From the NCBI GenBank assembly GCA_039808465.1, contig JBDHTA010000214.1:1-6307 (forward strand): 6,307 nt of DNA, written 5' to 3'. The position numbers and the translations under genes were made by a program. Below, piece by piece: positions 1-5,894 of this stretch. This DNA is from Metarhizobium sp039808465. Its GTDB lineage: Bacteria > Pseudomonadota > Alphaproteobacteria > Rhizobiales > Rhizobiaceae. The notes below the pieces were generated by a model. It was not told where the DNA came from. It saw only the letters and a list, made by a program, of their open reading frames with translations, and ran no database searches. Each line of letters begins with the position of its first letter. Position 1 is the first letter of the stretch.

Positions 1-723
1 GATCCGCCCTTCGGGAAAGCGCGAAAACAGCGCCTCGACGTCCGGCCGCAGCCTGCCATCGCCGATGACGGACAGGCTCCACGCCTCGTCCGAAATCCGC
101 GCCAGCGCCTGCGCCAGCATGGCGTAGCTTGCCATCTTGTCGCCCGGCCGCATCATGGCGACCGTAACCAGATGCCCCGGCTTCGGCGCCGGTTCGCGCA
201 TGGCGAAGGGGCCTCCGTCGAGAAAGGGGACGAGAGGCGCCAAGACGGCATCGGGCGCGGCCTGCCGCAAGCCCTCGGCATCGCGCCGGGTGAAGCAGAA
301 ATTCACCGCCGCCATGCGGACCGCGTCCAGCACCCCGGCCTGCGCCCGCGCCCATTGCCCGGTATCGCGGCGGCGCGACCATGACGCCTCGGCCGTCGCA
401 TAGGCGATGCCGAAGCGGCGGCACAGCGCGGGCCCGATCAGGTCGGGCGTCTTGTAATAGGGATGATAGGCGAACCAGAGATCGGGCGGGCCTTCGCTAT
501 TCCACAGGGCCGACAGCCGCTCGATTTCCCCCGCCGCCGCGTCGCGGATGGCGGCATCGGCCGGATCGTCCGGTGACGCCGTATAGCTGCGCAATCCGGA
601 GGCGATGGCCACATCGTGCCCGGCCCGGCCCATCGCCGAGATCAGCAGCCGCGCCATCAGCCGGTCGCCGGAGGGAACCGGATGCATCGGCGATTTCATC
701 GGCGCGTAAAAGGCTATTCTCAT
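1..723 (-). CDS. Glycosyltransferase, GT-B fold, family 4-like (partial, C-terminus outside window)
   Basis: Reading the minus strand from the ATG at 723-721 gives 241 uninterrupted codons running off the left edge. The product starts MRIAFYAPMKSP, followed by VPSGDR (residues 16-21) and MARLL...AGHDVAIAS, which is the usual N-terminal Rossmann half of GT-B glycosyltransferases, with a glycine-containing loop and then a helix. The second half begins near residue 184 (HLVTVAMMRPGDKM) and contains VIGDGRLRPDVEAL, with GDG at 221-223, matching the nucleotide-sugar-binding domain of GT4/group 1 enzymes. About 100 further residues, including the usual ExxxxxxxE donor-binding segment, should lie beyond the edge. 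No signal peptide or membrane segment is visible, so it is probably cytosolic or peripheral. It is likely to transfer a sugar from an activated donor to a glycan or lipid; donor and acceptor cannot be inferred. AGAAGG (730-725) lies only one base before the ATG, too close for a standard ribosome binding site. The gene diverges from the oxidoreductase at 938. Confidence 0.8.
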   Translation of the reverse strand, partial: MRIAFYAPMKSPMHPVPSGDRLMARLLISAMGRAGHDVAIASGLRSYTASPDDPADAAIRDAAAGEIERLSALWNSEGPPDLWFAYHPYYKTPDLIGPALCRRFGIAYATAEASWSRRRDTGQWARAQAGVLDAVRMAAVNFCFTRRDAEGLRQAAPDAVLAPLVPFLDGGPFAMREPAPKPGHLVTVAMMRPGDKMASYAMLAQALARISDEAWSLSVIGDGRLRPDVEALFSRFPEGRI

Positions 724-728
724 GCCTT

Positions 729-757
729 CTGCTAGAAAGCTCCGGCAGCCCTGTCAA
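729..757 (-). promoter_or_regulatory. Candidate sigma-70 promoter of the glycosyltransferase
   Basis: On the minus strand a perfect TTGACA (757-752) is followed after 17 bases by TAGCAG (734-729), a weak -10 box that keeps the TA start and one further A. Transcription would start around base 722, essentially at the ATG at 723. The transcript would then be leaderless, or a start further inside would be used. The -35 is convincing and the -10 is not, so this is a prediction from spacing only. Confidence 0.35.
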
Positions 758-877
758 CCGCGCATCACGGCACGGCCCGCAGGCTTGCGCGGCGGACTCT
801 TCCCGTTAACCGGGCGGCGGCGCAGGCCAGGCTTTTTCACGCCGTCGTGCAGCCTTTGAAGAATGTCGCAGACAGGC

Positions 878-906
878 TTCAATTCAAACCGGAGTCACCC
901 TAGAAT
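878..906 (+). promoter_or_regulatory. Candidate sigma-70 promoter of the FAD oxidoreductase
   Basis: TTCAAT (878-883) and TAGAAT (901-906) are separated by 17 bases. The -10 matches TATAAT at five of six positions; the -35 matches TTGACA at three. Transcription would begin near 912-914, giving a leader of about 25 bases to the ATG at 938. This position lies downstream of the alternative ATG at 863 and is one reason to reject that longer start. It was found by eye without scoring against a background model. Confidence 0.4.
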
Positions 907-937
907 CCGCGCCAGTTTCAATCCGGGGTTTGCAAGC

Positions 938-3499
938 ATGGCAGAGTTTCCGCAAAAGGCGAAAGTGGTCATCATCGGCGGCGGCGGCATCGTCGGCGCA
1001 TCGATCGCGCATCATCTGATCGAGCGTGGATGGGACGATATCGTTGCCATCGACAAGTCGGGCATCCCGACCGATATCGGCTCGACGGCGCACGCGTCCG
1101 ACTTCTGCTACACCACCAGCCACGATTACCTGTCGGTGTGGACGACGCAGTATTCCATCGATTTCTTCGAGAAGATGGGCCACTACGCCCGTATCGGCGG
1201 CCTTGAAGTGGTGCGCGCGGGCGACGAAACGTGGATGGAGGAAATCAAGCGCAAGGTGTCTTCCGCCAAGGCGTTCGGCACCCGCGCCCACCTCGTCAGC
1301 CCGGCCGAGATCAAGGAAAAGTTCCCGCTGATCGAGGAAAGCATGGTGATGGGCGGCATGTTCGACCCCGATGCCGGTCTCGTCATCCCCCGCTCGCAAA
1401 CGGTTGCGGGCAAGCTGATCGACGCCGCCGAAAAGACCGGCAGGCTGACCGCCTTCGCCAACACGCCCGCGCAATCGCTGATCGTCGAAAACGGCCGCAT
1501 CAAGGGCGTGGTCACCCATCGCGGCACCATCATGGCCGATCACGTCGTCGTCTGCGCCGGTCTCTGGGGCCGCCTGATCGCCGAAATGGTCGGCGAGGAT
1601 CTGCCGGTCATGCCGGTCGACCATCCCCTGACCTTCTTCGGCCCCTATAACGAATTCGAAGGCACCGGCAAGGAAATCGGCTATCCCTTGATGCGCGACC
1701 AGGGCAATTCCGCCTATATGCGCGACACCGGCGACCCGAAGACCACCGAGGGCGGCCAGATCGAATGGGGTTATTACGAGACCGACAATCCGCGCCTCTG
1801 CCACCCCCGCGACCTCTTGGAGAAGCATGAAGCCCGCCTGTCGCCCTCGCAGCGCGACCTGGAGATGGAACAGATCCTCGAACCGCTGGAACGCGCTATC
1901 GAGCTGACGCCGATCCTCGGCGAAATCGGCTATAACGAAGGCCACAGCTTCAACGGGCTGTTGCAGGTTTCCGCCGCTGGCGGCGCCTCCTGCGGCGAAA
2001 GCCAGAAGGTGCGCGGCCTCTGGTATTGCGTCGCCATCTGGGTGAAGGACGGCCCCGGCTACGGCAAGCTGATCGCCGACTGGATGACCGACGGGCGCAC
2101 GGCAATCGACCACGCCTCCATCGATTACGCCCGCTTCTACCCGCACCAGCTCACCGAGGAGTTCATCGAAAACCGCTGCCGCGAGGCCGCGCAGAAGATC
2201 TACTTCCCCGCCATCCATCCGCGTGAACCCTATGCGACGAGCCGCAACGTCAAGCGCTCGCCCTTCTACGAGCGCGAGAAGGAACTGGGCGGCTACTTCA
2301 TGGAGCTGGGCGGCTGGGAACGCGCCCATGGCTATGCCGCCAACGAGCATCTGCTGGAAAAATACGGCGATCGCGTGCCGGTGCGCGCAAACGAATGGGA
2401 CAACCGCCATTTCTGGCGCGTCTCCAATGCCGAGCATCTGGCGATGAGCGAGGATTGCGGCATCGTCAACCTCTCGCATTTCCACATGGTCGATATTTCC
2501 GGCCCCGACCATGTCGAGCTGCTGGAATGGCTCTGCGCGGCCAAGATCGGCGGCGACGCCAATATCGGCAAGGGCATCTACACCCACTTCCTCGATGACG
2601 AGGGCATGGTGCGCGCCGATTTCACCGTCTTCCGCATGGCCGACCGCTGCCGCCTCGTCAACGGCGCCGATGCCGGTCCGCGCGACTTCCATTACATGAA
2701 GCGCGTCGCCGAGGATCGCGGCCTCGATGTCACCATCACCGATGTCTCGGAAGATTTCATCACCATCGGCATCTGGGGCCCGAACGCCCGCGAGACGCTG
2801 AAGAAGGTGGTGGCCGATCCCGCCGGTCTCGATCCGGAAAACTTCGCCTTCGCCGCCATCAAGCCGATCGAGATCGCGGGCAAGACGGTTTCCGCCTTCC
2901 GCATTTCCTATGTCGGCGAACAGGGCTGGGAACTGCATATGAAATACGCGGATGGCCTCGCCGTCTGGGATGCGCTGCGCTCCACCGGCGTCATGCCCTT
3001 CGGCGTCGAGACCTATGCGAACTCGCGCCGCATGGAAAAGAGCCTGCGCCTGCAAAACGCCGACCTTCTCACCCAGTACAACCTGATCGAAGCCGATCTG
3101 GCCCGTCCGAAGGTGAAGGAAGCCGATTTCCGCGGCAAGGCGAAGCATCTGGAGTACAAGGCCCGCGAACATCAGCCCGCCATGCTCTGCACGCTGGTCA
3201 TGACGGAAAACACCGACGCCAATGACGTGAAGCGCTATCCGGTCGGCACGCTGCCGGTGATGGATCCGGAAACGGGGGAAACGCTGGTCGATGAACTCGG
3301 CCGCCGCTCCTACACCACCTCCATCGCCTATGGCCCGACCATCGGCAAGAATATCGCGCTCGCCTATCTGCCGCATGATTATTGCCAGGTCGGCCGCAAG
3401 CTGAACGTGGAATATTTCAGCGAGACCTATCCGGTGGAAGTCGCCGCCATCGGCTACAAGCCGCTTTACGACCCGGAAAACCTCAAGCCGCGCAGCTAA
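938..3499 (+). CDS. FAD-dependent oxidoreductase fused to GcvT-type folate-binding module (dimethylglycine/sarcosine dehydrogenase-like)
   Basis: This is an 853-residue protein, close to the roughly 860 residues of dimethylglycine dehydrogenases. It has four regions. Residues 9 to about 375 form a DAO-type flavin domain with VVIIGGGGIVG (GxGxxG at 15-20) and an acidic D39 closing the second strand. GSTAHAS at 48-54 puts H52 where mammalian dimethylglycine and sarcosine dehydrogenases attach FAD covalently. A connecting FAO_M-like region follows from RFYP at 399. A GCV_T domain begins near residue 505 (NLSHFHMVD), with D561 in VRADFTVF and E661 in SYVGEQGWEL at the positions of folate-contacting acids in GcvT. 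A GCV_T_C barrel runs from about 749 to the end. The family oxidises N-methyl groups and passes the formaldehyde equivalent to tetrahydrofolate; substrate and electron acceptor are not readable here. There is no signal peptide, so it is cytosolic. I chose the ATG at 938 because the flavin strand follows immediately, as in homologues I recall, and a promoter lies just upstream. The longer start at 863 adds 25 unconserved-looking residues. The only ribosome-binding candidate is GGGG at 925-928, which is weak. No glycine-cleavage or folate genes adjoin. Confidence 0.9.
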   Translation: MAEFPQKAKVVIIGGGGIVGASIAHHLIERGWDDIVAIDKSGIPTDIGSTAHASDFCYTTSHDYLSVWTTQYSIDFFEKMGHYARIGGLEVVRAGDETWMEEIKRKVSSAKAFGTRAHLVSPAEIKEKFPLIEESMVMGGMFDPDAGLVIPRSQTVAGKLIDAAEKTGRLTAFANTPAQSLIVENGRIKGVVTHRGTIMADHVVVCAGLWGRLIAEMVGEDLPVMPVDHPLTFFGPYNEFEGTGKEIGYPLMRDQGNSAYMRDTGDPKTTEGGQIEWGYYETDNPRLCHPRDLLEKHEARLSPSQRDLEMEQILEPLERAIELTPILGEIGYNEGHSFNGLLQVSAAGGASCGESQKVRGLWYCVAIWVKDGPGYGKLIADWMTDGRTAIDHASIDYARFYPHQLTEEFIENRCREAAQKIYFPAIHPREPYATSRNVKRSPFYEREKELGGYFMELGGWERAHGYAANEHLLEKYGDRVPVRANEWDNRHFWRVSNAEHLAMSEDCGIVNLSHFHMVDISGPDHVELLEWLCAAKIGGDANIGKGIYTHFLDDEGMVRADFTVFRMADRCRLVNGADAGPRDFHYMKRVAEDRGLDVTITDVSEDFITIGIWGPNARETLKKVVADPAGLDPENFAFAAIKPIEIAGKTVSAFRISYVGEQGWELHMKYADGLAVWDALRSTGVMPFGVETYANSRRMEKSLRLQNADLLTQYNLIEADLARPKVKEADFRGKAKHLEYKAREHQPAMLCTLVMTENTDANDVKRYPVGTLPVMDPETGETLVDELGRRSYTTSIAYGPTIGKNIALAYLPHDYCQVGRKLNVEYFSETYPVEVAAIGYKPLYDPENLKPRS

Positions 3500-3516
3500 G
3501 GTTTCCCGCCCCAACA

Positions 3517-3548
3517 AAAAGCCCGCCGGATCGCTCCGGCGGGCTTTT
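3517..3548. terminator. Bidirectional intrinsic terminator between convergent genes
   Basis: A perfect 14-base-pair inverted repeat (3517-3530 with 3535-3548) closes a TCGC loop. The core is GCCCGCCGGA/TCCGGCGGGC, flanked by A residues on the left and T residues on the right. On the plus strand the stem ends in TTTT and follows the oxidoreductase stop by 17 bases. On the minus strand it ends in TTTTT and lies 21 bases past the chemoreceptor stop. Both strands therefore carry a stem plus a T-tract, and one element can stop transcription from both sides. Confidence 0.92.
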
Positions 3549-3569
3549 CGATTCAGAGGGTCAATTTCC

Positions 3570-5507
3570 TCAGAACTCTTCCCAATCGTTCGACGCCACG
3601 GCGGCATTGCCGGAGAAGGCGGCGGCGATCTTGCGGCCGAGCGCCCGCGCGGGCGAAGCGGCCGGAGCATCCTGCCGGGCGGCGGGGCGGATGACCGCGG
3701 CCTGCTGCGCGACACCGGCCACCGCCAGCTTGAACTGGGCGAGCAACTGGTTCAGCGACGCCGCCTCGCGGGCAAGGCCATGGCTGGCGGCGGTGGATTC
3801 CTCCACCATCGCGGCATTGCGCTGGGTGTCCTGGTCCATCTGGTTGACGGCGGTGTTGATCTGCTGAAGGCCCGAGGACTGCTCCTGCGCCGCCTCCACG
3901 ATCGCCGCGATGTTGCGGTCGATGTCGTGAACCTCGGAAACGATCATTTCCAGCGCCTTGCCGGTGTCGCCGACAAGCTGCACGCCTTCCTGCACCTGCT
4001 GGTTGGAGGTGGTGATCAGCGCCTTGATTTCCTTGGCGGCATTGGCCGAACGCTGCGCCAGCTCGCGCACTTCCTGCGCCACCACCGCAAAACCCTTGCC
4101 AGCCTCACCGGCGCGGGCCGCTTCCACGCCCGCATTCAGGGCGAGAAGATTGGTCTGGAAGGCGATCTCGTCGATGACGCCGATGATATTGCCGATTTCC
4201 TCGGAGGATTTCTCGATCCGCTCCATGGCGCCGATCGCCTTGCGCACGACATCGCCGGATTGCTCGGCATCGTGACGGGCGCGGGTGGCAAGCTGCCCGG
4301 CTTCCTGGGCGCGGCGGGTGGAATCCTTGACCGTGGTGGTGATCTCCTCGAGGGCGGCCGCGGTTTCCTCGACGGCGGCGGCCTGCTGCTCCGTCCGCTT
4401 GGCGAGATCGTCGGCGGCGGCGCGCACCTCATTGGCCCCGGCATCGATGCCACGGGCATTCTCGGCCACGCGGGAGAGCGCCGATTGCAGCTTCTCGGCG
4501 GAAGCGTTGAAATCCTTGCGCACCGCATCCAGCGTGGCGGTGAACGGCCGCTCCAGCCGGTAGGACACATCGCCATCGGACAGCTTCGCCAGCGCCTCGG
4601 CGAGATTGTCGACCGCGAACTTGACGTCGGCGGCTTCCTGCGCCCGCTGCTGGTCGCGCGCGATGCGCTCCTTCTCGGACAGGCTGCGATTGGCGTCGGC
4701 CTCCTCTTCCAGACGGATGCGCTCGCGGGCGTTTTCGAGGAAGACCTGCACGGCCTTGGCCATCTGGCCGACTTCGTCGCCGCGCTCCATGCCGGGAATG
4801 CCGCTTTCGACCTCGCCGCCCGCAAGGCCGATCATGCGCTGCTGCAACCCGGCCAGCGGCCCGGTAATGCCCCGGCTCGCCACCAGCAGGCCCGCCGCGA
4901 AAGCCGCCGCAAGCGCTGCGGCAATCCCCGCCAGCGTATAGACGACAGTATTGTTGTTGGTCTGCGAGATGGTGTCAGCCCGCTTTTCCAGCTCCTCGCG
5001 CAGATGATCGGTGAAGGCGCGCAGGCGCTCGCCGAATTCGGCGCCGCGCTTGTCCAGATCGATGGTCGCAAGGCGGAACTGCTCAGGGGTGTTGGTCCTG
5101 TTGGCTTCCACCAGCGCGCCGAGATCCTTCTCGATCACCCGCATTTCGGCGATGAAGCCGTCGATTTCCCCGGCCTTTTCGGGAATCTTCGTCTTGGCTT
5201 CCTCCATCCGCTCATACATCTGCGCGGCGTTGGTCTTCATGTTCTCGAGCGCGAAATCGACGGAGGCCGAGCCGTAGCCGTGAACGCCGGTGCGATAGGC
5301 ATTGTAGAACAGCGTCACGAAATTGCGGTCGGCACGGGCGATCTGGCGCAACGCGGCCGCATCCTCGTTGACGAATTCCGTGTAAACTCGGTCGCTGGTG
5401 TGGAATTCAGAAGCCATATAAGCGGTGCCCGCCAATGCAAGCGCCGCAACGGCGCCCACGACAGACAATATCTTGGTCTTGATTTTAGCGTTTGAAAGAA
5501 AGGACAT
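3570..5507 (-). CDS. Methyl-accepting chemotaxis protein, transmembrane, with C-terminal DWEEF tether
   Basis: This 645-residue chemoreceptor senses a stimulus outside the inner membrane and controls CheA through CheW. Residues 1-11 are cytoplasmic; TM1 is about 12-33 (ILSVVGAVAALALAGTAY). A predicted all-helical periplasmic sensor of about 150 residues follows, resembling four-helix-bundle sensors, with no cysteines. TM2 is about 188-211 (VVYTLAGIAAALAAAFAAGL). A HAMP domain (about 210-262) shows P217 and GDEVGQM, and a second HAMP-like unit lies at about 298-342 (LAKLSDGDVSYRLERPF). The signalling hairpin has its tip at 447-468 (EIAFQTNLLALNAG then VEAARAGE). Candidate methylation pairs include E380/E381 and E569/E570. 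After a roughly 45-residue Ala/Pro-rich linker the protein ends in DWEEF (641-645), the xWxxF pentapeptide that docks CheR and CheB. The start at 5507 is preferred: AAGAGG (5517-5512) precedes it by four bases and the N-terminus before TM1 is of normal length. An upstream in-frame ATG at 5567 would add 20 residues over a GC hairpin. The ligand is unknown. Confidence 0.95.
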   Translation of the reverse strand: MSFLSNAKIKTKILSVVGAVAALALAGTAYMASEFHTSDRVYTEFVNEDAAALRQIARADRNFVTLFYNAYRTGVHGYGSASVDFALENMKTNAAQMYERMEEAKTKIPEKAGEIDGFIAEMRVIEKDLGALVEANRTNTPEQFRLATIDLDKRGAEFGERLRAFTDHLREELEKRADTISQTNNNTVVYTLAGIAAALAAAFAAGLLVASRGITGPLAGLQQRMIGLAGGEVESGIPGMERGDEVGQMAKAVQVFLENARERIRLEEEADANRSLSEKERIARDQQRAQEAADVKFAVDNLAEALAKLSDGDVSYRLERPFTATLDAVRKDFNASAEKLQSALSRVAENARGIDAGANEVRAAADDLAKRTEQQAAAVEETAAALEEITTTVKDSTRRAQEAGQLATRARHDAEQSGDVVRKAIGAMERIEKSSEEIGNIIGVIDEIAFQTNLLALNAGVEAARAGEAGKGFAVVAQEVRELAQRSANAAKEIKALITTSNQQVQEGVQLVGDTGKALEMIVSEVHDIDRNIAAIVEAAQEQSSGLQQINTAVNQMDQDTQRNAAMVEESTAASHGLAREAASLNQLLAQFKLAVAGVAQQAAVIRPAARQDAPAASPARALGRKIAAAFSGNAAVASNDWEEF

Positions 5508-5511
5508 GGGG

Positions 5512-5517
5512 CCTCTT
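5512..5517 (-). promoter_or_regulatory. Ribosome binding site of the chemoreceptor
   Basis: AAGAGG on the minus strand (part of GAGAAGAGG) ends four bases before the ATG at 5507. The spacing is short but workable, and it supports this start over the upstream in-frame ATG at 5567, which has no comparable purine tract. Confidence 0.6.
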
Positions 5518-5537
5518 CTCGTCAATGATGCGGACCA

Positions 5538-5553
5538 CCCCGCAAGAGCGGGG
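5538..5553 (-). repeat. GC-rich hairpin in the chemoreceptor leader
   Basis: CCCCGC (5538-5543) and GCGGGG (5548-5553) form a perfect six-base-pair stem with a four-base loop. It sits 30-46 bases before the chemoreceptor ATG and upstream of the ribosome binding site, which it does not cover. No T-tract follows, so it is not an intrinsic terminator. It may stabilise the mRNA leader or simply be a chance GC repeat. Confidence 0.4.
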
Positions 5554-5593
5554 CGGCGAATGAACATGATCTCATATCAGGGGGAACGCTCAG

Positions 5594-5615
5594 TCATTGA
5601 ACGCCGCATCAATCA
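5594..5615. repeat. Imperfect inverted repeat, operator-like
   Basis: TCATTGA (5594-5600) and TCAATCA (5609-5615) are separated by eight bases and pair at six of seven positions; the ATTGA/TCAAT core is perfect. The size and spacing suit a dimeric DNA-binding protein upstream of the chemoreceptor. Half-sites this short can occur by chance and I do not recognise a known regulator's site. Confidence 0.25.
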
Positions 5616-5746
5616 TCGCACCTTTCCGGCTTCCGGGTGCAACCACGTCCGGCCTGCGAATCAACTATGCGGATACGTCATATTCCTCGAAGAAAGTAAA
5701 AAAACTACTATCTGGGCGCGCAGCAAGACATGCCTTTTACACGAGA

Positions 5747-5760
5747 GCAGGCCTGCAGGC
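5747..5760. repeat. Two overlapping ten-base palindromes
   Basis: GCAGGCCTGC (5747-5756) and GCCTGCAGGC (5751-5760) are each perfect palindromes sharing six bases. They lie in the middle of the long gap before the chemoreceptor. The function is unknown, and they could be fortuitous in GC-rich DNA. Confidence 0.3.
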
Positions 5761-5780
5761 AGAGTCATGACGCGTTTTTG

Positions 5781-5820
5781 CCGGAACTATTCTATTTCCC
5801 GGCAGACCGGCGGGCTGCCG
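5781..5820. repeat. Paired small hairpins downstream of the EAL gene
   Basis: CGGCAG (5800-5805) pairs with CTGCCG (5815-5820) around a nine-base loop. Next to it CCGGAA (5781-5786) pairs with TTCCCGG (5796-5802) with one bulged base, so the two hairpins overlap at 5800-5802 and are mutually exclusive. In the direction of the EAL transcript they come about 75 bases after its stop. No T-tract follows, so an intrinsic terminator is not supported, though they could mark an mRNA 3' end by another route. Confidence 0.25.
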
Positions 5821-5894
5821 CCGCCAGTCGGCGAACGCGGCCGCAACCCGTATATTTCGGGGGGAATTTCAGAGAGATAGCGCGGGGCTGAAAA

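Larger units (their letters stand above)
724..937. other. Divergent intergenic region between glycosyltransferase and oxidoreductase
   Basis: This stretch of 214 bases separates two divergent start codons and contains no credible gene. It holds a candidate promoter for each direction (752-757 with 729-734 on the minus strand; 878-883 with 901-906 on the plus strand). Between them is a small imperfect hairpin: AGGCT at 829-833 pairs with AGCCT at 851-855, and inside it CACG (838-841) pairs with CGTG (846-849) around the loop CCGT. The hairpin lies upstream of both proposed transcription starts, so it would act as DNA, if at all. I see no recognisable operator for a known regulator. Confidence 0.5.
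5508..5894. other. Intergenic region upstream of the chemoreceptor; no credible gene
   Basis: This 387-base gap lies between the chemoreceptor start and the end of the EAL gene, both on the minus strand. Its central part (about 5660-5720 and 5765-5800) is visibly richer in A and T than the flanking genes and includes a run of seven A at 5698-5704, as expected of a promoter region. I could not find a convincing -35/-10 pair on the minus strand; TTCAAT (5604-5599) followed by GATATG is too weak to call. A plus-strand reading frame covers 5425-5880, but it overlaps the chemoreceptor and its product resembles nothing I know. No tRNA or riboswitch pattern was recognised. Small inverted repeats are listed separately. 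Confidence 0.6.

Noticed and set aside
497..757. An 86-codon minus-strand frame starting at TTG 757
   Set aside because: It is the out-of-frame reading of the glycosyltransferase region, and its TTG coincides with the candidate -35 box.
137..809. Plus-strand frames over the glycosyltransferase (137-403, 172-384, 381-809)
   Set aside because: All are antisense or overlapping shadows with Arg/Ala/Pro-rich products and no domain. The minus-strand glycosyltransferase explains the region.
829..855. Hairpin in the divergent region as a riboswitch or attenuator
   Set aside because: It is short and interrupted, and lies upstream of the proposed transcription starts of both genes, so it is probably not in either mRNA.
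884..3715. A 943-codon open frame on the minus strand opposite the oxidoreductase
   Set aside because: It lies entirely antisense to a clear family member, spans the terminator, and its product is low-complexity and rich in Gly, Ala, Asp and His with no recognisable domain. Long antisense frames are expected where G/C-rich third positions suppress stops on the other strand.
3780..5495. A 571-codon open frame on the plus strand opposite the chemoreceptor
   Set aside because: It mirrors the chemoreceptor coding sequence, its product is a Gly/Leu/His-rich repeat-like string with no known domain, and the chemoreceptor is unambiguous.
5698..5704. Run of seven A (T on the minus strand) as a terminator for the EAL gene
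   Set aside because: No stable stem lies directly before it on the minus strand, so it does not meet the form of an intrinsic terminator.
5425..5880. A 151-codon plus-strand frame across the chemoreceptor start and the intergenic gap
   Set aside because: The first 83 bases overlap the chemoreceptor start antisense, there is no good ribosome binding site, and the composition of the product is not protein-like or recognisable.
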